Source: Rugamonas sp. A1-17
Lineage (GTDB): Bacteria; Pseudomonadota; Gammaproteobacteria; Burkholderiales; Burkholderiaceae_D
Direction: 5' to 3'
Length of the DNA stretch: 64,000 nucleotides
Assembly (NCBI GenBank): GCA_025548565.1
Contig: JAJLPB010000012.1
Span: forward strand, 1 to 64,000
Below are positions 6,922 to 14,925 of the stretch, in pieces. The position numbers were made by a program, and so were the translations under genes. Each line of letters begins with the position of its first letter. The stretch's first letter is position 1. A model generated the notes under the pieces. The model was given only the letters and a program-made list of their open reading frames with translations, was not told the DNA's origin and ran no database searches.

Positions 6922-9768
6922 ATGGAACAGATCCGCATCCGCGGCGCACGCACGCACAACCTCAAGAACATCAACCTCGACCTCCCGCGCAACAAGCTCA
7001 TCGTGATCACCGGCTTGTCCGGCTCCGGCAAGTCCTCGCTGGCGTTCGACACGCTGTACGCCGAGGGCCAGCGCCGCTATGTGGAATCGCTGTCGGCCTA
7101 CGCCCGCCAGTTCCTGCAGCTGATGGAAAAGCCGGACGTCGACCTGATCGAGGGCTTGTCGCCGGCCATCTCGATCGAGCAAAAGGCCACCTCGCACAAC
7201 CCGCGCTCGACGGTCGGCACCGTGACCGAGATCCACGACTACCTGCGCCTGCTGTACGCGCGGGTCGGCACGCCGTACTGCATCAACCACCCAGAGCACG
7301 CGCTGGCCGCGCAGACCGTGTCGCAGATGGTGGACGCCGTGCTGGCCATGCCGGAAGGGACCAAGCTGATGATCCTGGCGCCGGTGGTGGCCAACCGCAA
7401 GGGCGAGCATTCCGACCTGTTCGAGCAGATGCAGGCGCAGGGCTTCGTGCGCTTCCGCGTGCAGAGCGGCACCCACGACGCCAAGATCTATGAAGTGGAC
7501 GACCTGCCCAAGCTGAAGAAAACCGAGAAGCACACCATCGACGTGGTGATCGACCGCGTCAAGGTCAGCGCCGACATCAAGCAGCGCCTGGCCGAAAGCT
7601 TCGAGACCGCGCTGCGCCTGGCCGACGGCCGCGCCGTGGCGCTCGAGATGGACACGGGCGCCGAACAGGTGTTCTCCAACAAGTTCGCCTGCAACGAGTG
7701 CGGCTATTCGCTGCAGGAACTGGAACCGCGCCTGTTCTCGTTCAACAACCCGATGGGCGCCTGCCCCGAATGCGACGGCCTCGGCCACATCGAGTTCTTC
7801 GATCCCAAGCGCATCGTCGCCTTCCCGAACTTGTCGCTGGCCTCGGGCGCGGTCAAGGGCTGGGACCGCCGCAACCAGTTCTACTTCCAGATGCTGTCCA
7901 ACCTGGCGGCCTACTACGAGTTCGACCTGGACTTGCCGTACGAGCAGCTACCCAAGACCGCGCAGGAAGTGATCCTGCACGGCTCGGGCAAGACGCAGAT
8001 CCCGTTCACCTACGTCAATGAGCGCGGCCGCACCGTGGTCAAGGAGCACGCCTTCGAAGGCGTGGTCACCAACCTGGCGCGCCGCTACCGCGAGACCGAC
8101 TCCATGGCGGTGAAAGAGGAGCTGGCCAAGTTCATCAACGAGAAGAAGTGCCCGTCGTGCGACGGCGCGCGGCTGCGGGTCGAGGCGCGCTACGTCAAGG
8201 TCGGCAGCGGCAAGCAGGAGAAGGCCATCTACGAGATCGCCGAGAAGCCGCTGCGCGACACGCTGTCCTTCTTCGAACAACTGAAACTCAAGGGCGCGAA
8301 AAAAGAGATCGCCGACCGCGTGGTCAAGGAGATCATCTCGCGCCTGCAGTTCCTCAACAACGTCGGCCTCGACTACCTGTCGCTGGACCGCAGCGCCGAC
8401 ACCCTGTCCGGCGGCGAGGCGCAGCGCATCCGCCTGGCATCGCAGATCGGCTCCGGCCTGACCGGCGTGATGTACGTGCTCGATGAACCGTCGATCGGCC
8501 TGCACCAGCGCGACAACGACCGCCTGATCGAAACGCTGAAGCACCTGCGCGACATCGGCAACAGCGTGCTGGTGGTGGAGCATGACGAGGACGCGATCCG
8601 CACCGCCGACTACATCGTCGACATGGGCAAGGGCGCCGGCGTGCACGGCGGCGACATCATCGCCCAGGGCACGCTGACCGACATCCTGAAGAACAAGAAT
8701 TCGCTGACGGCCCAGTACCTGAAAGGCACGCTGAAGATCGCCGTGCCGAAGAAGCGCCACGTGGCCGATCCGGACAAGCAGCTGGTGATCACCGGCGCCA
8801 CCGGCAACAACCTGAAGAAGGTCAACCTGCACCTGCCGGTCGGCCTGATGACCTGCGTGACCGGCGTGTCCGGCTCCGGCAAGTCCTCGCTGATCAACGA
8901 CACGCTGTACCCGGCGCTGTCGCGCCACCTGTACGGCTCGCAGACCGAGCCGTCGCCGCATGACGCCATCAGCGGCCTGGAGCACTTCGACAAGGTGATC
9001 GCGGTCGACCAGGCGCCGATCGGCCGCACGCCGCGCTCGAACCCGGCCACCTACACCGGCCTGTTCACGCCGATCCGCGACCTGTTCGCCACCGTGCCGA
9101 CCGCCAAGGAACGCGGCTACAGCGCCGGGCGCTTCTCGTTCAACGTCAAGGGCGGCCGCTGCGAAGCGTGCCAGGGCGACGGCGTGATCAAGGTCGAGAT
9201 GCACTTCCTGCCGGACGTGTACGTGCCGTGCGACGTCTGCCACGGCAAGCGCTACAACCGCGAGACGCTGGAAGTGCAGTACAAGGGCAAGAACATCACC
9301 GAGATCCTCGACATGACGGTGGAGGACGCGCACGAGTTCTTCAAGCCGGTGCCGCTGATCGCGCGCAAGCTGCACACGCTGCTGGACGTGGGCCTGGGCT
9401 ACATCAAGCTGGGGCAGAGCGCCACCACCTTGTCGGGCGGCGAGGCGCAGCGCGTCAAGCTGTCGCTGGAGCTGTCCAAGCGCGACACCGGCCGCACCCT
9501 GTACATCCTGGACGAGCCGACCACCGGCCTGCACTTCCACGACATCGACCTGCTGCTGAAGGTGATCCACCGCCTGCGCGACCAGGGCAACACGCTGGTC
9601 ATCATCGAGCACAACCTGGACGTGATCAAGACGGCCGACTGGATCGTCGACCTGGGACCGGAAGGCGGCGCGGGCGGCGGCAAGATCATCGCCGCCGGCA
9701 CGCCGGAAGAAGTGGCGGCCAATCCCGCCAGCGTGACCGGCAAGTACCTGGTGCCGCTGCTGAAGTAA
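6922..9768 (+). CDS. uvrA: Excinuclease ABC subunit A
   Basis: A 948-residue DNA damage-recognition ATPase of nucleotide excision repair, working with UvrB and UvrC. Two ABC ATPase modules are visible: Walker A GLSGSGKSS near residue 32 and GVSGSGKSS near 650, with two LSGGEAQR signature motifs. The zinc modules are CxxC pairs at about 257/260 and 281/284, and at about 747/750. The ATG at 6922 is the natural start, giving MEQIRIRGARTHNLKNI. It is preceded by a LexA box and convergent with the DUF885 gene. Large ORFs on the opposite strand here are shadows of GC-rich codon usage. Confidence 0.99.
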   Translation: MEQIRIRGARTHNLKNINLDLPRNKLIVITGLSGSGKSSLAFDTLYAEGQRRYVESLSAYARQFLQLMEKPDVDLIEGLSPAISIEQKATSHNPRSTVGTVTEIHDYLRLLYARVGTPYCINHPEHALAAQTVSQMVDAVLAMPEGTKLMILAPVVANRKGEHSDLFEQMQAQGFVRFRVQSGTHDAKIYEVDDLPKLKKTEKHTIDVVIDRVKVSADIKQRLAESFETALRLADGRAVALEMDTGAEQVFSNKFACNECGYSLQELEPRLFSFNNPMGACPECDGLGHIEFFDPKRIVAFPNLSLASGAVKGWDRRNQFYFQMLSNLAAYYEFDLDLPYEQLPKTAQEVILHGSGKTQIPFTYVNERGRTVVKEHAFEGVVTNLARRYRETDSMAVKEELAKFINEKKCPSCDGARLRVEARYVKVGSGKQEKAIYEIAEKPLRDTLSFFEQLKLKGAKKEIADRVVKEIISRLQFLNNVGLDYLSLDRSADTLSGGEAQRIRLASQIGSGLTGVMYVLDEPSIGLHQRDNDRLIETLKHLRDIGNSVLVVEHDEDAIRTADYIVDMGKGAGVHGGDIIAQGTLTDILKNKNSLTAQYLKGTLKIAVPKKRHVADPDKQLVITGATGNNLKKVNLHLPVGLMTCVTGVSGSGKSSLINDTLYPALSRHLYGSQTEPSPHDAISGLEHFDKVIAVDQAPIGRTPRSNPATYTGLFTPIRDLFATVPTAKERGYSAGRFSFNVKGGRCEACQGDGVIKVEMHFLPDVYVPCDVCHGKRYNRETLEVQYKGKNITEILDMTVEDAHEFFKPVPLIARKLHTLLDVGLGYIKLGQSATTLSGGEAQRVKLSLELSKRDTGRTLYILDEPTTGLHFHDIDLLLKVIHRLRDQGNTLVIIEHNLDVIKTADWIVDLGPEGGAGGGKIIAAGTPEEVAANPASVTGKYLVPLLK

Positions 9769-9782
9769 GCCGCCGTGTAGTA

Positions 9783-9810
9783 CGCCGCTTGCATTACATT
9801 GCAAGCGGCG
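9783..9810. terminator. Bidirectional hairpin between uvrA and the DUF885 gene
   Basis: An 11-bp perfect stem CGCCGCTTGCA / TGCAAGCGGCG with the loop TTACAT lies between the two convergent stop codons (uvrA stop at 9768, DUF885 stop at 9821). There is no long T-run on either side, but position and stem strength argue for termination in both directions. Confidence 0.7.
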
Positions 9811-9820
9811 GTTCAACGCT

Positions 9821-11629
9821 TTACTGCGCGGTGACGCGGGTCTGCTTCTGCTTCTCCGCGCTCACCCAGTCCTTGATGTGCGACTCCAGCACGTCCATCG
9901 GCAACGCGCCCGCGCCCAGCACCTGGTCGTGGAAGGTGCGGATGTCGAAGCCGGTGCCCAGCTCCTTGCGCGCGTAGTCACGCAGCTCGAGGATCTTCAG
10001 CTGGCCGATCTTATAGCCCAGCGCCTGGCCCGGCCACACGATGTAGCGGTCGGTCTCGCTCTGCACTTCCACTTCCTCGATGCCCGAGTGGTCGTGGAAG
10101 AAGTCCACCACCTGCTGGCGGTTCCACTTCTTGTAGTGCAGGCCCGTGTCCACCACCAGCCGGATCGCGCGCAGCATCTCGTCCTGCAGGTGGCCGTAGT
10201 AGCTGTACGGATCCTTGTAGAAGCCCAGCTCCTCGCCCAGCCGCTCCGAGTACAGCGCCCAGCCCTCGGCGTAGGCGGTGTAGTTGCCCTGCTGGCGGAA
10301 GGTCGGCAAGCCTTCGATCTCCTGCGCGATGGTCAGCTGCATGTGGTGGCCCGGCACGCCTTCGTGCAGCGCCGTGGTTTCGATGTCGATGGTCGAGCGA
10401 TGGGCGAAATCGCCGGTGTTGACCATCACGCGGCCGGCGCGCTTGCCGTCCGGCGAACCGGGCATGTAGGCGGCGGCGGACGCGCCCTTCTCGCGGAACT
10501 CCTCGACCGGCTTGATCTCCACTTTACCCTTCGGCAGCACGCCGAACTGCTGCGACAGCTGGGTGTACATCTGGTCCGTGTATTTCTGGTACAGGTCGAT
10601 GATCTCCTGGCGCGATTTCGGATGCAGCTCCGGCTTGGCGGCCACCGCCTTGTTAAAGCTCTTCAGGTCCTGGTAGCCCAGCTTCTGCGCGGTCGCCAGC
10701 ATCTGCCCTTCGATGCGCTTGACCTCGGACAGGCCCAGTTGATGGATCTCTTCCGGCGACATGTCGGTGGTGGTCGAAGACTTGGCCTTGAACGAGTAGC
10801 GCGCCACGCCGTCCGGCAGCGACCACATGCCGACGTCCTTGCGGCCGTATGGGGCGTACCTGGTCTTGGTATAGACGGCCAGCTTCTTGTAGGCCGGGAT
10901 CACGTCCTTCCGCACCGCCGCCAGCACTTCCTTGCTCAGGCGCGCCTTGTCGGCGTCCGAGAACTCTTTCGGGAATTTTTTCAGCGGCTCGGCGAACGGC
11001 GAATCGGCCGGCTTCATGGCCGCCACGTCCTCGCACTGCTTGACGATTTTCGGGATCAGGAATTTCGGCGGCATCAGCTTGTCGTGCACGCCATGCTCCA
11101 TCTGCACGCGGGTCTCGTCGAACAGCTTGGGCAGACTGTGCAGGCGGGCGATGTAGTCCTCATAGTCCTTGACGGTCTCGAACGGCAGCGCCGACACCAG
11201 CTGCGGCGCGTCGATGTGGATGCCGGAGTTCTGCGCCAGCGGCATCTCCCATTCCTTGAAGCGGCCGCCCTCGACGTTCTGGCGCAGCTGGCGCACCATC
11301 AGTTCGCGGTTCAGCTGCTCCTGCAGCGGGAAGCCGGTGGTGTCGATCGCCTCGAAACGCTTGAGGAAGTCGGCGTTCACCTTGAGGTCGGCGTCGATGC
11401 CGGCCTGCGAGAAGTCCGACCACTTGTCGTTGTAGCGCTTGTCGCCCAGCAGCGAGGCCCATTCCGGGCTGGCGCGCATCGTGTATTCCCACTGCTCCTT
11501 GATCAGGGAGTTCAGCGCCTCGCGGCGGCCGGCCAGGTCGGGTGCCGGGGTATCGGCATGGGCCACGCCCAGGATCAGGGAAAACAACAGGGCGCTGGCG
11601 ACGCCGATACGGGTAGTTGCAGTTGTCAT
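9821..11629 (-). CDS. DUF885-family secreted protein (putative metallopeptidase-like)
   Basis: A 602-residue protein of the DUF885 family. The start at 11629 gives a clean signal peptide (MTTATTRIGVASALLFSLIL then VAHA, cleavage before DTPAP), so it is exported; a longer ORF start about 40 codons upstream would put residues before the signal. The family motif HEGVPGHH, which resembles a zinc-binding HExxH-like site, is at about residue 445. Family members are thought to be periplasmic or outer-membrane-linked hydrolases, but the substrate is not established. It is convergent with uvrA. Confidence 0.87.
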   Translation of the reverse strand: MTTATTRIGVASALLFSLILGVAHADTPAPDLAGRREALNSLIKEQWEYTMRASPEWASLLGDKRYNDKWSDFSQAGIDADLKVNADFLKRFEAIDTTGFPLQEQLNRELMVRQLRQNVEGGRFKEWEMPLAQNSGIHIDAPQLVSALPFETVKDYEDYIARLHSLPKLFDETRVQMEHGVHDKLMPPKFLIPKIVKQCEDVAAMKPADSPFAEPLKKFPKEFSDADKARLSKEVLAAVRKDVIPAYKKLAVYTKTRYAPYGRKDVGMWSLPDGVARYSFKAKSSTTTDMSPEEIHQLGLSEVKRIEGQMLATAQKLGYQDLKSFNKAVAAKPELHPKSRQEIIDLYQKYTDQMYTQLSQQFGVLPKGKVEIKPVEEFREKGASAAAYMPGSPDGKRAGRVMVNTGDFAHRSTIDIETTALHEGVPGHHMQLTIAQEIEGLPTFRQQGNYTAYAEGWALYSERLGEELGFYKDPYSYYGHLQDEMLRAIRLVVDTGLHYKKWNRQQVVDFFHDHSGIEEVEVQSETDRYIVWPGQALGYKIGQLKILELRDYARKELGTGFDIRTFHDQVLGAGALPMDVLESHIKDWVSAEKQKQTRVTAQ

Positions 11630-11762
11630 GTCTAGAGGCCTATCAGGAAAAATGTTGAGCATGCACTGTATGCCGCCGCACCGCGCCGGGCGCGCGGATT
11701 GAGACGGAATGTTAAAACATGGGCATGGAATGCATTTTTCGCGGATCGGCATGACCGGCCGG

Positions 11763-13286
11763 CTAGTCCCTGCGTAGCGGCCCGGTCTCGCTCAGGTCCG
11801 GCAGCGGATGGGCGTTGAGCTGCGCCGCGCCGCCGATGCGCAGGATGGACGCCGCGCGGCCGTCATAGGCCGGCCAGGCCGGCAAGCCCTTGCCGTTCGG
11901 GCTGCCCGTGCGGGCGAAGGCGACCCAGGTGTCGGCCAGCCTGCCCGCCAGTTGCCGGTCCGCAGCGCTCCAACGGCGCTTGTCGGTGTGGAGATTGTCG
12001 AACACATAGGCGATCTCCGCGCCATGGCCGGCGCCGCAGCCGTAGCCGCACGGCGTGGCCGGCTCGGCCGACCGGTGCGCGAAGAAGTAGGCATACGCCT
12101 TCGACCGGCCGTGGCGCGCTTGCAGATCCGCCCAGTGCGTCATGCGCCAGCCCCACCAGTCGTTGGTCAGTTGCACGATGGAGGCGCGGGCTTGGGCGTC
12201 CGTGGCGCCGGGGTAGGCGGCCAGCAAGGCGGCCGATGGCGGATAGCCCACCAGCCTGGCCACCAGTTCGCGATGGCCGGCCGCCGTGAAGTCGCTGGTG
12301 CCGAGGATTTCCGGCGCCAGGTCCTTGCCCTCCTCGGCGTTCCATCCCACCAGCAATGGCACGTCGTTCTGGCGGTGGTTGCGGTACATCGTGGTCAGGT
12401 CTTCGCGCAGCACGTGGCCGTCGACCAGCGTGCGCGGCGACCAGGCCAGCTTCTGCAGCGCGGCGGCGTCCATCGCACGCAGATCGGCCAGACGCGGCGC
12501 CAGGGCCGCGCCTTGCGCCTCGGCGCTCTTGCGGTCGAACCGCGGGTCTTCGGAAGCGTCGATGGGCATCGCGTCGTTGCCGCTCTCGGCGATGGCGCGC
12601 TGGAACAGGCCCTTCGCCAGCGGCGACGCCACCAGGATGGCGACCGACTCGCCGCCGGCCGACTCGCCCACGATGGTCACGCGGTTTGGGTCGCCGCCGA
12701 AAGCGGCGATGTTGTCGCGCACCCAGCGCAACGCGGCGATCTGGTCCTGGATGCCCTGGTTGCCGGAGGCGTGGTCCGGCGATTGCGCCGACAGCTCCGG
12801 ATGGGCCAGGAAGCCGAAGATGCCGAGCCGGTAGTTCAGCGTGACGACGATGGCGCCGCGCCGGGCCAGGTTGGCGCCGTCGTACAGCGGCTGCGCGGCC
12901 GTGCCGCCGTAATAGCCGCCGCCGTGGATCCAGACGATGACCGGCAGCTTGGCCGCGCGCGCGGGCGCCCACAGGTTGAGGTAGAGGCAGTCTTCGCTTT
13001 TCGGATTGGTGACCCAGGGCGCGGATTGCGCGCACGCGGCGGAGAACCCGCGCGCCTGCCGCACGCCCGTCCATGGCGCCACGGGCTGCGGCGCCTGCCA
13101 GCGCAGGCTTCCCACCGGCGGCGCCGCGTAGGGGATGCCAAGATAGCTCCGCATGCCACCATCGCGCAGGCCGGCGATGGCGCCGCCCGTCACGCTCACC
13201 GGCGCGGTGGTGGCTTGGGTGGCATGGGCAGGCAAGGCCGCCGCGCACACAGCGGCCAGGGCGATCGCACGGAAAGGCGTCATCAT
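11763..13286 (-). CDS. Type-B carboxylesterase, secreted
   Basis: A 507-residue alpha/beta-hydrolase of the carboxylesterase/cholinesterase family. The start at 13286 follows GGAGA and gives a signal peptide (MMTPFRAIALAAVCAAALPA, cut after HA). Family landmarks are the oxyanion-hole stretch HGGGYYGG, the disulfide-type motif EDCLYLNLW, the nucleophile elbow GESAGG with Ser209, and a C-terminal His in GAGHGAEIAYVF. It should hydrolyse esters in the periplasm or outside the cell; the substrate cannot be named. An ORF reaching upstream to 13835 in this frame is only an open frame inside the HAD gene region. Confidence 0.93.
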   Translation of the reverse strand: MMTPFRAIALAAVCAAALPAHATQATTAPVSVTGGAIAGLRDGGMRSYLGIPYAAPPVGSLRWQAPQPVAPWTGVRQARGFSAACAQSAPWVTNPKSEDCLYLNLWAPARAAKLPVIVWIHGGGYYGGTAAQPLYDGANLARRGAIVVTLNYRLGIFGFLAHPELSAQSPDHASGNQGIQDQIAALRWVRDNIAAFGGDPNRVTIVGESAGGESVAILVASPLAKGLFQRAIAESGNDAMPIDASEDPRFDRKSAEAQGAALAPRLADLRAMDAAALQKLAWSPRTLVDGHVLREDLTTMYRNHRQNDVPLLVGWNAEEGKDLAPEILGTSDFTAAGHRELVARLVGYPPSAALLAAYPGATDAQARASIVQLTNDWWGWRMTHWADLQARHGRSKAYAYFFAHRSAEPATPCGYGCGAGHGAEIAYVFDNLHTDKRRWSAADRQLAGRLADTWVAFARTGSPNGKGLPAWPAYDGRAASILRIGGAAQLNAHPLPDLSETGPLRRD

Positions 13287-13366
13287 AGTTCTCCAGGTAG
13301 CCGTGCCGGGCACGGGGGAGTGCGGAAGACTACCTGCTTTCCGCGCCGCTGATAATGCGAATTTCC

Positions 13367-14017
13367 TCAACCGGGGTTTCGAAATTTCACAACACTGGCC
13401 TGGGCGAGCAGTTCGTCCACCTGCCGGAACACGCGCGCCGGCCGCTCGGCGATCAGCGCTTCGATGTTGTTGAAGCCCCAGGCCACGGCGCCGAAGCCGA
13501 TGCCCGCTTCGGCCGAGACTTTCGCGTCGCGGATCTCGTCGCCGATCAGCAGCGTGTGCTCGCGCCCCACGCCGGTGGCGGCCAGCACCTTGCGGATCTT
13601 GGGCAGCTTGCCGAACAGCGAGGCGCCGCATTCGAAGCGGCAAAACAGCGCGGCCAGCTCCGGCCCCAGCACGTTGACCACGTTGTCGCGCGAGTTGGAG
13701 CTGACCACGGCCAGCAGCACGCCGCGCGCCCTCAATGCGCGCAGCACCTCGGCCATGCCGTCGAACAGGCGGATGTCGGCCACGCTGCGCCCCATCGCCG
13801 AACGCATGAAGGTGGCGATGGCCGGCACCTTCCACAGCGGGATCTCGTGCAGCGCCATCATCTGGCGGGCGTCCAGCTGGCGCAGCGCCTGGTGGCGGCC
13901 GCGGTCCATGCGCCGGAAGCCGTATTTGTCGGCGGCCTGGTCGAACACGTCGAGGAACACCGGCAAGGTGTCGGCCAGCGTGCCGTCGAAATCGAAGATG
14001 ATCAGTTGGGGGTTCAA
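13367..14017 (-). CDS. HAD-family phosphatase (phosphoglycolate phosphatase-like)
   Basis: A 216-residue HAD hydrolase. Motif I is FDFDGT with nucleophile Asp9 and Asp11, motif II is the SSNS region, motif III is a Lys in the middle, and motif IV is GDEIRDAK. A helical cap is inserted after motif I, as in phosphoglycolate phosphatase-like enzymes. The start appears to be TTG (residues MNPQL). The gene begins only 7 bp after the stop of a 38-codon membrane peptide gene and shares its operator-bearing promoter. The phosphorylated substrate is unknown. Confidence 0.88.
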   Translation of the reverse strand: MNPQLIIFDFDGTLADTLPVFLDVFDQAADKYGFRRMDRGRHQALRQLDARQMMALHEIPLWKVPAIATFMRSAMGRSVADIRLFDGMAEVLRALRARGVLLAVVSSNSRDNVVNVLGPELAALFCRFECGASLFGKLPKIRKVLAATGVGREHTLLIGDEIRDAKVSAEAGIGFGAVAWGFNNIEALIAERPARVFRQVDELLAQASVVKFRNPG

Positions 14018-14024
14018 GCGGTCC

Positions 14025-14141
14025 TCAGAAAAGTACGAAATCCTCGTTGCAGCTCGGCAGCGAGCGCAGCACGCACCACAAGGGACTGCGATAGGCGAAG
14101 TATAGTCCGATCGGGATCAGCATCAGCAGGGCGGCCATCAT
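14025..14141 (-). CDS. Very small membrane protein, 38 aa
   Basis: A short ORF with an excellent ribosome binding site (AAGGAGAAT before ATG-ATG). The product starts MMAALLMLIPIGLYFAYRSP and continues with a Cys-containing, mixed-charge tail ending in EDFVLF. One N-terminal hydrophobic segment predicts a single-span membrane peptide. It is the first gene of a two-gene operon with the HAD phosphatase. A 20-bp perfect palindrome lies 8 bp upstream of its Shine-Dalgarno region. Function unknown; the ribosome binding site, spacing and operator support it as real. Confidence 0.7.
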   Translation of the reverse strand: MMAALLMLIPIGLYFAYRSPLWCVLRSLPSCNEDFVLF

Positions 14142-14149
14142 ATTCTCCT

Positions 14150-14169
14150 TTTCGCACACGTGTGCGAAA
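14150..14169. promoter_or_regulatory. 20-bp palindromic operator upstream of the small-protein/HAD operon
   Basis: TTTCGCACACGTGTGCGAAA is a perfect 20-bp palindrome located just upstream of the ribosome binding site of the 38-aa gene. A copy matching at 17 of 20 positions lies in front of the adjacent TetR gene, which strongly suggests that both are bound by that regulator. Confidence 0.8.
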
Positions 14170-14207
14170 TTAGTTCCAAGAAAACCGCAGACGGGCTGCG
14201 GCCGGGT

Positions 14208-14825
14208 TTATTCCATGTCGTTGAAGCTTTTGTAGGTCGAGATCAGCCGGCTGAAGGCGCGCTGCATATGGCGCCTGGCCTGCTCGTCGCGCAGGAAGCG
14301 GGTGTCGTGCATCAGCCCCACGATCAGGCTGTAGATTTCGTAGACCAGCTGGCCGGCGTCGGTGTCGGGGCGCAGGTGGCCCAGCTCCATCGCCTGCAGG
14401 ATGGTCTTGCGCAGCGCGGCGCGCCAGGCCGCCACGCCCTGCTGCAGGCGGTCGCGCAGCGGGCCGTCCTGATCGTCGAACTCGAAGGCGCCGGCGCTGT
14501 ACAGGCAGGCGTTGCGCAGGCTCTCGTCGCAGGCGCGCTGCGACCAGGCGCCGACGATGGCCATCAGCCGCGGCAAACCCTTGGGCTGCCGCAGCGCCGG
14601 CAGGAACACCTGCTGCGCAAAGCGGCGGTCGTATTCGTCCAGCACGGCGGCCTGCAGCGTCTCGAGCGAACCGACGCGCGAAAACACGCCGCTCTTGCTG
14701 ATACCGGTGCGCTTGGCCAGCTCACCCAGCGACAGCTTGCCGATGCCCTCGGCCGCCGCCATGTCCAGCGCGGCGTCGATGATGGTGGCGAAGGTGGCTT
14801 CGCTTTTTGCGGTCGGAGTGTCCAT
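14208..14825 (-). CDS. TetR-family transcriptional regulator
   Basis: A 205-residue regulator. The N-terminal HTH includes LSLGELAKRTGISKSGVFSR; the ligand domain has a Cys and the pattern AFEFDDQDGPLRDRL seen in one TetR subgroup. The start is placed at the ATG at 14825, directly after its own operator; the longer ORF reading would pass through the operator and the pckG terminator. It precedes the small-protein/HAD operon on the same strand, and palindromes lie before both units, so it probably represses itself and that operon. Ligand unknown. Confidence 0.9.
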   Translation of the reverse strand: MDTPTAKSEATFATIIDAALDMAAAEGIGKLSLGELAKRTGISKSGVFSRVGSLETLQAAVLDEYDRRFAQQVFLPALRQPKGLPRLMAIVGAWSQRACDESLRNACLYSAGAFEFDDQDGPLRDRLQQGVAAWRAALRKTILQAMELGHLRPDTDAGQLVYEIYSLIVGLMHDTRFLRDEQARRHMQRAFSRLISTYKSFNDME

Positions 14826-14834
14826 GGGCTCAAC

Positions 14835-14854
14835 TTTAGCACACCCGTGCGAAA
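14835..14854. promoter_or_regulatory. Autoregulatory operator of the TetR gene
   Basis: TTTAGCACACCCGTGCGAAA matches the palindrome at 14150-14169 at 17 of 20 positions. It ends 10 bp upstream of the chosen TetR start codon, a position fit for repression. Confidence 0.75.
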
Positions 14855-14865
14855 TCGCAAGCAAA

Positions 14866-14906
14866 AAAATCCCCGTGTGCCATTGCATGCGCACACGGGG
14901 CTTTTT
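14866..14906 (-). terminator. Strong intrinsic terminator of pckG
   Basis: Ten-bp stem CCCCGTGTGC / GCACACGGGG (14871-14880 and 14891-14900) with a ten-base loop. On the minus strand it is followed by a run of seven T, 26 bp after the pckG stop. On the plus strand six T follow, so it can stop transcription in both directions and insulates the TetR gene. Confidence 0.92.
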
Positions 14907-14925
14907 TCGGTCTCCTCCGGCCGGC

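Noticed and set aside
7948..9816. A 622-codon minus-strand frame inside uvrA
   Set aside because: Antisense shadow of strong GC3 codon usage; uvrA is complete with all family motifs.
9878..13352. Long plus-strand frames opposite the DUF885 and esterase genes
   Set aside because: Translations are Arg/Val/Gln-rich with no family pattern, while the minus strand has signal peptides and catalytic motifs in the right order.
13287..13835. N-terminal extension of the carboxylesterase
   Set aside because: It overlaps the HAD gene on the same strand in another frame; the signal peptide and ribosome binding site at 13286 fix the real start.
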